Part shown: positions 45,097 to 53,871 of the stretch, in pieces
Position numbering within the stretch: position 1 is the stretch's first letter
How the letters are laid out: the number at the start of each line of letters is the position of its first letter
Assembly: GCF_025264685.1 (NCBI RefSeq)
Contig: NZ_CP073721.1
Coordinates: 1,975,001 to 2,039,000 of the forward strand
From: Dactylosporangium roseum
GTDB lineage: Bacteria > Actinomycetota > Actinomycetes > Mycobacteriales > Micromonosporaceae
Length of the DNA: 64,000 nt
Direction: 5' to 3'
The notes under the pieces: generated by a model
What the model was told of the DNA's origin: nothing
The model's input: the letters and a program-made list of their open reading frames with translations, nothing else
The model's database searches: none
Program-made: the position numbers and the translations under genes

Positions 45097-45228
45097 ATGA
45101 CCGGTCCGAAGCGGAGGGGGCGGTCATCATGGGCGGCCGGAGGGAGCGGAGGGCACATGGCCGGTCGATGGGGGCTGACGGTTCCGCTCACCGTCGACAC
45201 GCTGCGGAAACTGGGGGCCGCGTCGTGA
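45097..45228 (+). CDS. Possible 43-codon upstream ORF coupled to the SDR gene
   Basis: ATG 45097 to TGA 45226-45228 encodes 43 residues ending MAGRWGLTVPLTVDTLRKLGAAS; the stop overlaps the SDR start codon (GTGA). The first half is a GC-rich repeat related to 63324-63443, so only the last 23 codons (from ATG 45157) look gene-like. It may be the tail of a lost gene or a short coupling ORF. Confidence 0.3.
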   Translation: MTGPKRRGRSSWAAGGSGGHMAGRWGLTVPLTVDTLRKLGAAS

Positions 45229-46046
45229 ACCTCGAGGGACGGGTCGTCGTCATCACCGGCGCCGCGGGCGGGATCGGCGCCGCGCTCGCCCGGCGGTTCG
45301 TCGCCGAGAAGGTCGCCGCGCTGGTGCTCGCGGACCTCGACGGGGACGCGGCGGCCGCGGTCGCCGCCGAGTTCGCCGAGCTCCCGGTCGAGACGATCGG
45401 GGTCGCCGCCGACGTCACCGGCGAGGGGCAGGTCGCCGAGCTCGTCGAGGAGACCCTGGAGCGGTATGACCGGATCGACCTCTTCTGCGCCAACGCCGGC
45501 ATCACCACCGGCGCGGGCCTCGAGGCCGCCGACGAGGCATGGTCCCGCGCGTGGGCGGTCAACGTGATGTCGCACGTCTACTCCGCGCGGGCGGTGCTGC
45601 CGTCGATGCTGGAGCGCGGCGAGGGCTACCTGCTGCACACCTGCTCGGCCGCCGGGCTGCTCACCGCGGTCGGCGACGCGCCCTACGCGGTCACGAAGCA
45701 CGCGGCGGTGTCGTTCGCGGAGTGGCTGTCCGTGACCTACGGCGCCCGCGGGATCCGGGTCAGCGCCCTGTGCCCGCAGGGCGTCGACACGCCGATGCTC
45801 CAGGAGGGCCTGACCGCCGGTCACGTCGGCGCCCGGGTGACGGCCGCCAGCGGCCAGGTCCTGCCGCCCTCGGCCGTCGCCGAGGCGGCCGTCGCCGGGC
45901 TCGCCGAGGAGCGGTTCCTCATCCTGCCGCATCCCGAGGTGGCCAAGTACTACCTGCACCGCGCGACCGACACCGACCGGTGGCTCGCGGGCATGCGCGG
46001 GCTGGCGGCGTCGATGGGGGCGCCGGACCCCGCGCGCGACTCATGA
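45225..46046 (+). CDS. Short-chain dehydrogenase/reductase
   Basis: A 273-residue classical SDR: VVVITGAAGGIGAALARRF (NAD motif TG-x3-GIG), ADLDGD (Asp suggests NAD+ rather than NADP+), CANAGIT, Ser in HTCSAAG and Tyr-x3-Lys in YAVTKHA. Substrate unknown. GTG 45225 is where similarity begins. The stop overlaps the kinase-like gene (ATGA). Confidence 0.9.
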   Translation: MNLEGRVVVITGAAGGIGAALARRFVAEKVAALVLADLDGDAAAAVAAEFAELPVETIGVAADVTGEGQVAELVEETLERYDRIDLFCANAGITTGAGLEAADEAWSRAWAVNVMSHVYSARAVLPSMLERGEGYLLHTCSAAGLLTAVGDAPYAVTKHAAVSFAEWLSVTYGARGIRVSALCPQGVDTPMLQEGLTAGHVGARVTAASGQVLPPSAVAEAAVAGLAEERFLILPHPEVAKYYLHRATDTDRWLAGMRGLAASMGAPDPARDS

Positions 46047-46681
46047 GGCACCCGGACGTCCTCGACCCCGCACTCGATGTGGTGGTGCCCTTCGTCCGCG
46101 GACGGGAGGGCCGGTCGCTCATCGGCATCTGCGGGCCGCCCGCGGCCGGCAAGTCCACGCTGTCCACCGCGCTCTCCGACGCCCTGAACCTCCACGACGG
46201 ACTGTCCAGCGCGGCCGTACCGATGGACGGGTTTCACCTGTCCAACGTGGAGCTGGACCGGCTCGGCCTGGCCGGCCGCAAGGGCGCGCCCGAGACGTTC
46301 GACGCCGCCGGGTTTGTGCACCTGCTGCGCCGGCTGCGGGACGGGGAGGATCTCGTCTACGCGCCCAGCTACAGCCGCACGCTGCACGAGTCCATCGGCG
46401 GCGTGATCCCGGTGCCGTCCGCGGTGCGGGTGGTCGTGGTGGAGGGCAACTACCTGCTGCTCGACCACGGCCCGTGGGCGTCCGTGCGCGACCTGCTCGA
46501 CCTCGTGCTGTACCTCGACGCGCCCGCCTCCGTGCGCCAGGGCTCGCTGGTGCGCCGGCAGTTGGCCAAGGGTCTCGACCCGCACGACGCACGGGACTGG
46601 GTCGAGCGCAGCGACGAGCGTAACGCGGTGGCGATCGCGCGGACCCGCGACCGGGCGGACCTCATCCTGACCCGGTCGTAG
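46043..46681 (+). CDS. P-loop nucleoside/pantothenate-type kinase
   Basis: A 212-residue PRK/uridine-kinase-like protein. Walker A is GPPAAGKST (about 33-41); PMDGFHLSN is the substrate-binding Asp region, and ..APSYSRTLHESIG.. and VVVEGNYLLLDHGPW are typical of the YggC/fructose-kinase-like branch. It phosphorylates a small metabolite, unknown here. Confidence 0.88.
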   Translation: MRHPDVLDPALDVVVPFVRGREGRSLIGICGPPAAGKSTLSTALSDALNLHDGLSSAAVPMDGFHLSNVELDRLGLAGRKGAPETFDAAGFVHLLRRLRDGEDLVYAPSYSRTLHESIGGVIPVPSAVRVVVVEGNYLLLDHGPWASVRDLLDLVLYLDAPASVRQGSLVRRQLAKGLDPHDARDWVERSDERNAVAIARTRDRADLILTRS

Positions 46682-46682
46682 C

Positions 46683-46712
46683 GCCGCCCGCTGCCCGCTC
46701 GTAGCGGGCGGC
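46683..46712. terminator. GC hairpin between convergent genes
   Basis: GCCGCCCGCT (46683-46692) and AGCGGGCGGC (46703-46712) form a perfect 10-bp stem directly after the kinase stop, before the convergent transglutaminase-like gene. No T-run, as common in high-GC actinobacteria. Confidence 0.5.
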
Positions 46713-46748
46713 CAGTTCGCGCAGCAGGTCACGTTGGTTGGGGCATGA

Positions 46749-49025
46749 TCACGGGCGGCGGAGCCAGCGCAGCGGACGGGGGTCGAACGTCCACAGCAGG
46801 CGGCGCCACCACGGGCGGCGGTCGCGCAGCTCGTCGACGTAGGCGACCGCCTGCGCCGCCGCCCGTCGCGCCTGCTCGTCGGCCGGGCCGGCGGGCCGGC
46901 CGCCCACCGTCTGCGGACCGGCGAACGCGACCGCGTTGACCAGCTCGGCGAGCTCGTCCACCGGAGGGACCGGCGGGCGCACGGCGGGGCGGCGGTCCTT
47001 GGCGTGCGCCTGCGCCACCGCGGCGGTGCCCGCGTAGTGCGCGATCTCCCGCGCCGTCAGGTGCGGCGGTGCCGGCCGGCCGGCCATCCGCAGGCCCACC
47101 AGCACCTCCGACCAGGCTGCGTCGATCCGCGCGGCCGGAGGACCCTCCTCCAGCCGCCGGCGGCGACGGGTGCGCAGCACCAGCGGTACCGACGCGAAGA
47201 ACGCCAGCACGAGCACCGTCACGGCGGCGGAGGACACCACCGCGACGACCGTCGTGGTGCCGGACGACTCCGGCGCGGAGGGTGGCGCGGCGGAAGCCGA
47301 GCGGGACGGCTGCGGGCTCGCGGAGACCGAGGCGGGCGGCACCGACTGGGGCGGCGGCTGCGACGGCGGGGCCTTGGGCTTGAAGTCGTCCTCGACGGGC
47401 CGCCGCACGGAGTCGGACTTCGGCCGCGGGTCGAACGCCACCCAGCCGTAGTCCCGGAACAGCACCTCCGGCCACGCGACCGCGTCGCCGCCGCGGATCG
47501 CCCGGTCGCCCTTGCGGGGCTGGAAGCCGACCACCACGCGGGTCGGCAGGCCGGCCAGCCGCGCGAGCACCGCGAACGCGGCCGTGAACTGCTCGGACGT
47601 GCCCTTCTGGCCGCCCGCCTGCTTGGGGCCGAACAGGAAGTACTCGACGTTGGGATAGGCGTGGCCGCTCGGTGCGTCGTCGACGAGCTTGTAGTGGTCC
47701 TCGAGCCACTGCTGGATGGCGAACGCGCGCTGGTACGGGTTGGAGACGCCCTCGCCGAGGTGGGACGAGAGCTGGCCGATCGCATCGGGCACCCTGCCCG
47801 GCAGGGCGAGGAAGCGGCCGGCCTCCTCGGCGGCCGGCACCTCGGCGACGAACAGCGCCTGGTCGTCGGGGCGCGGCTCCTGCCGGGAGGTGACCGTGTA
47901 CGCGAGGCCCTTGTGCAGGCTCTCGGAGTACGCGATCGTGCCGGTCTCGGCGTCGAACGCGACCCGCACCCCGTCGACCCGCCGCGGGGTCGCGACGCCG
48001 GGCATGAGCCGGCCGCCGAGCTCGTCGATGGTGATCTCCTGCGTCACCTCGGGACCGCTGCCCTCGGGCCGGCCCAGGACGCGGCCGGCGTTGCGGTAGA
48101 CCGAGCCGATCCGCCAGGTGACGCCGTCGTAGTCGGTGAGCACCGCGAGCCGGATCACCGGGTCCGGCGAGGCGCCCGGCCCGGGCGTGACGACCGCGTC
48201 GAACAGGTGCTGGTCCTTGTCGAGGTTCCAGCCGGAGAGGCGCACGAGCGGGTTCTCGTCGAGCGAGTCGAGCTGCGGCGGGGTGACGAGACCGCGCGGG
48301 TCGACCGGTGTGGAGTTCCCCTGCCCGGCCACGGTCGGCCCGACGAGCAGGGACAGCGCGACGATGATCGCCAGGCCGGCGGCGGCGCCCACGCCGATCC
48401 GCAGCCGCAGCGTCCGGCGGTCGGCGGCGGTGAGCACCTCGGTCGTCTCCGCCACGGGCCGCGGGTCGCGGGCGGTGACGATCAGGCCGAGCGCCGCGAA
48501 CGCGGCGTAGGCGAGCGGCACCCACGTCGTCGCCGCGGCGGCCGTGGTGTCCGGGCCGACGAGGTACAGCGCGCCACCGAACAGCAGCGTCGGCGCGGTG
48601 TACGAGAGCAGCACCCGCCCGTGCCGAACGCCGACCTCGGCGGCGGCGAGCCCGGCCAGCCACGTGGCGATCACCGGCAGGACCACGGTGTCGGGCTGCG
48701 GCTCGATCGGGATCAGCGCGGTGAGCAGCCGCGGGATGCTGTTGCGCAGCGCCTCCCGGGCGACGTCGGGGAAGCCGCCCGGGATCTGGCCGGCCTGCGC
48801 GGAGACCCGCACCGCGACGAACGTCAGCGCTGCTAGGCCGAGCATCGAGGCGGGCGCGGCGGTCCAGGCCGGCAGCCGTCGCACCGCGACGCTGATGAGC
48901 ACTGACCCGGCCGCGGCGGCGGCCACGAGCAGCGGGAGCAGCGTGCCGTTGTAGATCGGCGCGAGCGCGAGCCCGGCGAGGACCAGCATGCCGATCAGCG
49001 CCACCGGGACGAACAGCCGTCTCAC
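46749..49025 (-). CDS. Transglutaminase-like membrane protein (DUF3488/TgpA type), catalytic residues replaced
   Basis: A 758-residue protein: five to seven N-terminal transmembrane helices, an outside domain with a transglutaminase core, a Pro/Ser linker, a late transmembrane helix (about 585-607) and a DUF4129-like C-terminus. In the core, the place of the catalytic Cys reads GTSEQF (Ser477) and that of the His reads VAWPEV (Val516), where active members have C and HAW; the Asp region (..WVAFDPRP) is kept. So it may be a non-enzymatic binding protein. GTG 49025 overlaps the DUF58 stop. Confidence 0.85.
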   Translation of the reverse strand: MRRLFVPVALIGMLVLAGLALAPIYNGTLLPLLVAAAAAGSVLISVAVRRLPAWTAAPASMLGLAALTFVAVRVSAQAGQIPGGFPDVAREALRNSIPRLLTALIPIEPQPDTVVLPVIATWLAGLAAAEVGVRHGRVLLSYTAPTLLFGGALYLVGPDTTAAAATTWVPLAYAAFAALGLIVTARDPRPVAETTEVLTAADRRTLRLRIGVGAAAGLAIIVALSLLVGPTVAGQGNSTPVDPRGLVTPPQLDSLDENPLVRLSGWNLDKDQHLFDAVVTPGPGASPDPVIRLAVLTDYDGVTWRIGSVYRNAGRVLGRPEGSGPEVTQEITIDELGGRLMPGVATPRRVDGVRVAFDAETGTIAYSESLHKGLAYTVTSRQEPRPDDQALFVAEVPAAEEAGRFLALPGRVPDAIGQLSSHLGEGVSNPYQRAFAIQQWLEDHYKLVDDAPSGHAYPNVEYFLFGPKQAGGQKGTSEQFTAAFAVLARLAGLPTRVVVGFQPRKGDRAIRGGDAVAWPEVLFRDYGWVAFDPRPKSDSVRRPVEDDFKPKAPPSQPPPQSVPPASVSASPQPSRSASAAPPSAPESSGTTTVVAVVSSAAVTVLVLAFFASVPLVLRTRRRRRLEEGPPAARIDAAWSEVLVGLRMAGRPAPPHLTAREIAHYAGTAAVAQAHAKDRRPAVRPPVPPVDELAELVNAVAFAGPQTVGGRPAGPADEQARRAAAQAVAYVDELRDRRPWWRRLLWTFDPRPLRWLRRP

Positions 49026-50170
49026 CACGACCGCACCCCGTCCCAGGCGCTCGCGAAGTCCACGCCGTCGCGGGCGGTGAGCACCACCAGGCGGTCGAGC
49101 GCGGCCGGGGCCTCGTCGACGCCGAACGCGCCGACGACCACCGTCGCGTAGGCCCCGCGCAGCGTTCCGACCCGGCCCAGGTCGGCGGCCCCGCCCGGCC
49201 CGGTGAGGTAGATCAGGGTGTCGCCGGCGCGCCGGGTGCGCAGCTCGGCGACGGTGGTGTCGAGCCGGTCGTCGTCGTGCGGCTCCGCCTCCGCGAGCAG
49301 GTCCAGGAAGCCCCGGCTGCCGCGGCCGCCGGCGTGCGCGCCGGAGACCAGGCGCAGCACCACCGGCAGCTCCTCCCGGAACGCGGCCATGACGATCGAC
49401 GCCGCGCCCTCGCACGCCGACTCGAAGTGCGCCGACTGCCGGTCCCGATCGCGGTCCGGGTAGGCCGCGAGCCGGTCGTCGAGCAGCACCACCAGCCGCG
49501 GCAGGCTGGTGTCGAGGTGCTCGCGGACCATCAGCTCGCCGATCCGGGCGGTGGTGCGCCAGTGGACATGCCGCAGCTCGTCGCCGACGACGTACTCCCG
49601 CAGCGTGTCGAACGTGATGCTGCCGTGCGGCACCCGGTCGAACCGCCCGTCGAGGGACCGCGCGACACCGGACGGCACCGCGCTCAGGTGGTGCACCTTC
49701 GGGTACACCCACACGGTGCTCACCCCGCCGTAGCCGCGCGACAGCGCCAGCAGCCCCAGCGGGTCGCGCCGCACCACGCGCAGCGGCCCGATCGTGACCA
49801 CCCCGCGCCGGGCCGTCGGCACCGGATAACCGGCGGTGGTCGTCCCACCCGCGGTCAGCCGCAGCAGTGGTACCGGCACCGCCGCCGCCCCGCACCGGTC
49901 GTGCGCGATCAGCGTCGCGCCGCGCAGCCGGCTGCTGTTGCCGACGTGCAGCGTGACGGTGCTCGACTCGCCGCGCATGACCCGGTCCGGCTCGACCTCC
50001 CGGGTGACCGTGAGCCGGGGCCGCCACCAGACGTAGCCGCCCGCGAACGCGAGCGCCACCAGGCAGGCCGTGCCGACGACGGCGAGGTGCGGGTAGCCGA
50101 GCGGCAGCCCGGTGGCGAGGAGCGCCACAGCGGCGGCGCAGAGTCCGGCACCCCGGGCGGTGACACGCAT
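49022..50170 (-). CDS. DUF58 membrane protein
   Basis: A 382-residue DUF58 protein of the membrane-anchored type: two N-terminal transmembrane helices (about 8-48), a beta-rich region and the DUF58 signature LREYVVGDELRHVHWRTTAR (about 190-209) before a VWA-like fold. It differs from the cytoplasmic DUF58 protein at 3646-4644. It is flanked by moxR and the transglutaminase-like gene in the usual order. Confidence 0.9.
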   Translation of the reverse strand: MRVTARGAGLCAAAVALLATGLPLGYPHLAVVGTACLVALAFAGGYVWWRPRLTVTREVEPDRVMRGESSTVTLHVGNSSRLRGATLIAHDRCGAAAVPVPLLRLTAGGTTTAGYPVPTARRGVVTIGPLRVVRRDPLGLLALSRGYGGVSTVWVYPKVHHLSAVPSGVARSLDGRFDRVPHGSITFDTLREYVVGDELRHVHWRTTARIGELMVREHLDTSLPRLVVLLDDRLAAYPDRDRDRQSAHFESACEGAASIVMAAFREELPVVLRLVSGAHAGGRGSRGFLDLLAEAEPHDDDRLDTTVAELRTRRAGDTLIYLTGPGGAADLGRVGTLRGAYATVVVGAFGVDEAPAALDRLVVLTARDGVDFASAWDGVRSW

Positions 50171-50183
50171 CGGTCCCGGCCGG

Positions 50184-51191
50184 TCAGACCGCGACCGGTG
50201 CGGGCACGGGCACGGTGTCGAGCACCTCGCGCACGACGTCGCCCGGGGCGACGCCGCGGACCTGCGCGTCGGGGGAGAGCAGCAGCCGGTGCGAGAACAC
50301 CGGCTCGGCCAGCGCCTTGAGGTCCTCGGGCACGACGTAGCCGCGGCCGTCGATCAACGCGTAGGCGCACGCCGCCCGGGTCAGGGCGATCACGCCGCGC
50401 GGGCTGACCCCGACCCGGGCCTGCCGGTGGGCGCGGGTGGCGTTGGCGAGCCGCACCGCGTAGCCGTAGAGCGGGTCGGCGATGTGGATCCGCCGGGCCA
50501 ACCGGACCAGGTGCGCCACGGCCTGCGTGTCGGTGACCGCGTCGAGCGCCTCGGGTGAGCGGGTCACCGCACCGCGCAGGACCTCGATCTCGACGGCCTC
50601 ACTGGGGTAGCCGACGGCGAGCTTCATGAGGAACCGGTCGAGCTGCGCCTCGGGCAACCGGTAGGTCCCGTCCATCTCGATCGGGTTCTGCGTGGCGACC
50701 ACGAGGAACGGCCGGGGCACGGCGTGCCGCACCCCGTCGACGGTGACGTATCGCTCCTCCATAACCTCCAGCAGCGCCGACTGCGTCTTCGGCGACGCCC
50801 GGTTGATCTCGTCGGCGATGACGATGTTGGCGAACACCGGCCCCGGGTGGAACTCGAAGCCCCGCGTCGCCTGGTTGAAGATCGTGACGCCGGTGACGTC
50901 GGACGGCAGCAGGTCGGGCGTGAACTGGATGCGCCGCCATTGTCCCTGCACGCTCGCGGCTGTCGCCCGGGCGAGTGTGGTCTTGCCGACGCCGGGCACG
51001 TCCTCGAGCAGGACGTGCCCCTCGGCCAGCAGCGCGGTCATCGTCAGCCGCACGACCAGCGGCTTGCCGAGCACGACGGACTCGACGTTGCGGGCGAGCC
51101 GGCCGACCAGGTCGGCCGCCGCGGCGATCTCCTCGATGCCGGGTGGGCCGGCGTCGGCGGGCAGGTCGGACGGTGTCGCGGGGGTGGTCAT
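50184..51191 (-). CDS. MoxR-family AAA+ ATPase, second copy
   Basis: A 335-residue AAA+ ATPase. Walker A is EDVPGVGKTTL (about 66-76), Walker B IVIADEINRASPK, sensor 1 VVATQNPIEMDGTY, and ..GVSPRGVIALTRAA.. in the lid. It belongs to the transglutaminase-associated MoxR subgroup, distinct from the first copy. ATG 51191 is nine bases from the Fn3 gene stop. Confidence 0.93.
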   Translation of the reverse strand: MTTPATPSDLPADAGPPGIEEIAAAADLVGRLARNVESVVLGKPLVVRLTMTALLAEGHVLLEDVPGVGKTTLARATAASVQGQWRRIQFTPDLLPSDVTGVTIFNQATRGFEFHPGPVFANIVIADEINRASPKTQSALLEVMEERYVTVDGVRHAVPRPFLVVATQNPIEMDGTYRLPEAQLDRFLMKLAVGYPSEAVEIEVLRGAVTRSPEALDAVTDTQAVAHLVRLARRIHIADPLYGYAVRLANATRAHRQARVGVSPRGVIALTRAACAYALIDGRGYVVPEDLKALAEPVFSHRLLLSPDAQVRGVAPGDVVREVLDTVPVPAPVAV

Positions 51192-51200
51192 GGTGCTCCA

Positions 51201-53777
51201 TCAGCATTGCTTCAACGGCCCGGTGCCGTTGGGGAGATTGAACCAGGCATACGGGATGTAGTTCTCACCCTGGAACTGGATCTTGATCCAGACGGTGCTG
51301 CGCTTCCCGCCGTAGGGCTCGGCGTTGATCGACGTGCCGGTGTTGGTCTGGCAGATCGCCACGTAACTGTCCGGCGCGTAGACGTCGCCGACCGCGGTGC
51401 CGTTCTGCGACGGGGTCCGGTAGACCCAGATGCCGCCGTTCGGCGCGCCGCGCCCGCAGTAGCTCGTGACGGTGCACACGACCGTGCCCCGATATGTCGG
51501 CGTGGTCAGCGACCCGGTGCCGTTTGCGGTCATGCCGGCCGCGTTCGTCACGGTCACCGTGTAGGTGTACGCCGTCGCGGGCCACAACCCGTTCATTGTC
51601 AGGGAGCCGGAGCAGGCGCCCTCGGTCGCGCCGGCCCCGGCGACGTCGAGCCGGCACCGCGCGGGAGCGCCGCCGCCGTCGGTGGCGGTGAAGCGCACGG
51701 TGATCGAGTTGAGCGCGGCGGTGCTGTTGGCCGTGTCGACCGTCATCTTCGGCTGGGCGAGCGTGTCGGCCGCGCCGTTCGCCGGTGCGCCCGGACCCGC
51801 CTTGTTGATCGCCCGCACCTGGACCGTGACGTGCTCGGCGTCCTTGAACCCGCCGAACTCGTGCGTCGGCGCCGTGCCCAGCGTCTGCTTCTGCCCGTTG
51901 ACGGTCGCCTCGTAGCCGGTGATCGGCGCGCCGTTGTCCTGCGGCGCCCGCCAGGTGGCCACGACCGAGCCGCGCTTGGTCGCCACCGCCTTGACGGTCA
52001 GCCCGCCCGGCGCCGCCGGCCTGTTGAACGGCACGACCGACGGGCTCAGCGGCGACTGCGTCGAGCTGGCGCCGATGTCGTTGATCGCCGCCACCCGGAA
52101 CGCGACCTGCGTGCCGTACGTCAACTCGCCCGCCGGCACCGTCAGCGTCGGCTGCCCGGTCTCGAACGTCTTCGACTCGCCGGTCGACACCGACGTCACC
52201 ACGTATCTGGCGATCTTGTGGCCCTGCCCGTTCGCGGCCGGCCAGGTCACCGTCACGGTGCCGTCGGGGTTGGCGGTCGCCGCCACGCTGATCGGCGGGT
52301 CGGGGACCTCCGACGTCGGCACCACAGGGTTGGCGGCGCGCTTCGGCCCGTTGCCCTTCGCGTTGACGGCGTAGACGGTGAACTTGTACGTCTGGCCGTT
52401 GGTCAGGCCGGCGATGTCGAGCGAACGCTGGCTGGCACCGACCTCGTGGACCGTGCCGTCACCCTCCACGACGTATTTCGTCACGGCGCTGCCGTTGGCG
52501 GGCGCGGCCGCCCACGTCACCCGGGCCTGCGCGTTGCCCGCCGTCGCGGTGACCCGCGGAGGTGCGCCGGGCGGGCCGACCGGCGGCTTGGCCGGCGGTG
52601 GCGGCGGCGGGACCGGCGGCGCGTCGCCGCCGACGACGTCGTTGGCGTATTTGTCCACGGTGCGCACCCGGTGCTGCTCGTCGACGACCCGCGCCGTCGA
52701 GCCGCCCGGTGCGTTGATGAACATCCGATCCTCGCGGACGTCCAGCTCGAGCGCCTTGCCACCGGCCTGGATCTTGATCGGGTCGAGCGCCTTGCCCCGC
52801 GCGTCGAGCACGTAGACCGTGCCGGACGAGTCGTCGGCGCAGTAGAACCGGCCCGACCACGCCACGCACGGCTGTAGCTGAGGGCTGTCGCCGGGCACCG
52901 TGAAGTCGGTGACCTCGGCGCCGTTGACCACGTAGACGTGCCGGTCGTCGACCACGGTCACCGGCACGTCGCCGCCGACCGTGCGCTGCGGCATCGCGCC
53001 GTTGCCCGCCAGGCGCAGCGGCACCTTCCGCACCGCGTCGCCGCGCAGCGTCGTCAGCGTGGTCGACGTCTTGTCGAGCACGGCGACGCCGGTGTCCAGG
53101 ATGGACAGCGCCAGGTCGTGACTCGGGTCGGCGACGCCGACGGTCTTGACGACGCTCGGATCGGCCGAGCCGCCCTGCCCGCCCGCGCTCGCGCTCGGCC
53201 GGCGCGCCGACGGCTTGACCGCGACCACGGTGCCCTCGGACGGGACCAGCAGCCACAGCCGGCCGCTGTCGTCGAACGCGCCGCCGGTGATCCCCGGCGG
53301 GAAGGTCAGTGTCTCGCCGACCGGCAGCAGCGTCGCCGGGTCGAGCTGGCGGACCAGGCCCTGCACCGCGTCGACGATGAACGCGACGTCGTCGTGCACC
53401 GCGACGGTCACGCCCAGGCCCGGCGTCGACTGGGTCGTCGCGCCGAGCGTCAGGCTGGACAGATCGAGGACGCTGATCTTGCCGGTGTTGAGGTCTCGCA
53501 GGATCACGAACCGGTCGCTCTGGGACACCTGCATCGTGTGGCCCTGCGCATCGGTGATCTTCGTGCGGGTGTCGACCTTGCCGGTGACCCCGTTGACCCG
53601 GGCGACCTCGCCCTTGTCGTTGCTCCACAGCCAGGAGCTCACGTCGAAGCTGGCCACCGCGTTGTTGGCGGCACCGGTGCCGAAGAGGGTCAGGCCCAGG
53701 ACCGCGACCAGGCCAACGATGGTGCTGACCGTCACGAGCCCGCCGCTCTTCCGCGGACGCTGGCGCATCGTCACCAT
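51201..53777 (-). CDS. Fibronectin type III membrane-anchored surface protein
   Basis: An 858-residue protein. A basic start and one transmembrane helix (about 15-37) are followed by a WD/NHL-like beta-propeller region (about 50-400), a Pro-rich hinge (VPPPPPPAKPPVGPPGAPP), three to four Fn3 domains (about 425-760) and a Cys-containing SH3-like C-terminal domain (..GGIWVYRTPSQNG.., ..VWIKIQFQGENYIPYAWFNL). It is likely displayed outside. ATG 53775-53777 has GGGAGGTGG before it; a later ATG at 53768 is weaker. It starts the moxR/DUF58/TG operon. Confidence 0.85.
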   Translation of the reverse strand: MVTMRQRPRKSGGLVTVSTIVGLVAVLGLTLFGTGAANNAVASFDVSSWLWSNDKGEVARVNGVTGKVDTRTKITDAQGHTMQVSQSDRFVILRDLNTGKISVLDLSSLTLGATTQSTPGLGVTVAVHDDVAFIVDAVQGLVRQLDPATLLPVGETLTFPPGITGGAFDDSGRLWLLVPSEGTVVAVKPSARRPSASAGGQGGSADPSVVKTVGVADPSHDLALSILDTGVAVLDKTSTTLTTLRGDAVRKVPLRLAGNGAMPQRTVGGDVPVTVVDDRHVYVVNGAEVTDFTVPGDSPQLQPCVAWSGRFYCADDSSGTVYVLDARGKALDPIKIQAGGKALELDVREDRMFINAPGGSTARVVDEQHRVRTVDKYANDVVGGDAPPVPPPPPPAKPPVGPPGAPPRVTATAGNAQARVTWAAAPANGSAVTKYVVEGDGTVHEVGASQRSLDIAGLTNGQTYKFTVYAVNAKGNGPKRAANPVVPTSEVPDPPISVAATANPDGTVTVTWPAANGQGHKIARYVVTSVSTGESKTFETGQPTLTVPAGELTYGTQVAFRVAAINDIGASSTQSPLSPSVVPFNRPAAPGGLTVKAVATKRGSVVATWRAPQDNGAPITGYEATVNGQKQTLGTAPTHEFGGFKDAEHVTVQVRAINKAGPGAPANGAADTLAQPKMTVDTANSTAALNSITVRFTATDGGGAPARCRLDVAGAGATEGACSGSLTMNGLWPATAYTYTVTVTNAAGMTANGTGSLTTPTYRGTVVCTVTSYCGRGAPNGGIWVYRTPSQNGTAVGDVYAPDSYVAICQTNTGTSINAEPYGGKRSTVWIKIQFQGENYIPYAWFNLPNGTGPLKQC

Positions 53778-53802
53778 CCGGCCACCTCCCGAAACCGGGC
53801 CC

Positions 53803-53808
53803 ATCATA
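53803..53808 (-). promoter_or_regulatory. Candidate -10 (TATGAT) for the Fn3-moxR operon
   Basis: On the minus strand TATGAT stands 25 bases before the Fn3 gene start, in otherwise GC-rich DNA. No convincing -35 was found. Confidence 0.4.
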
Positions 53809-53871
53809 TTCCCGTCGATGCGCCGGCACACCCGCCGGGTGCGTTGCGTGCATTTGCCGATACGGTGCGTG

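Noticed and set aside
46729-48663. Long minus-strand frame beside the transglutaminase-like gene
   Set aside because: It is Arg/Ala/Gly-rich with no motif and shares its DNA with a real gene in another frame of the same strand.
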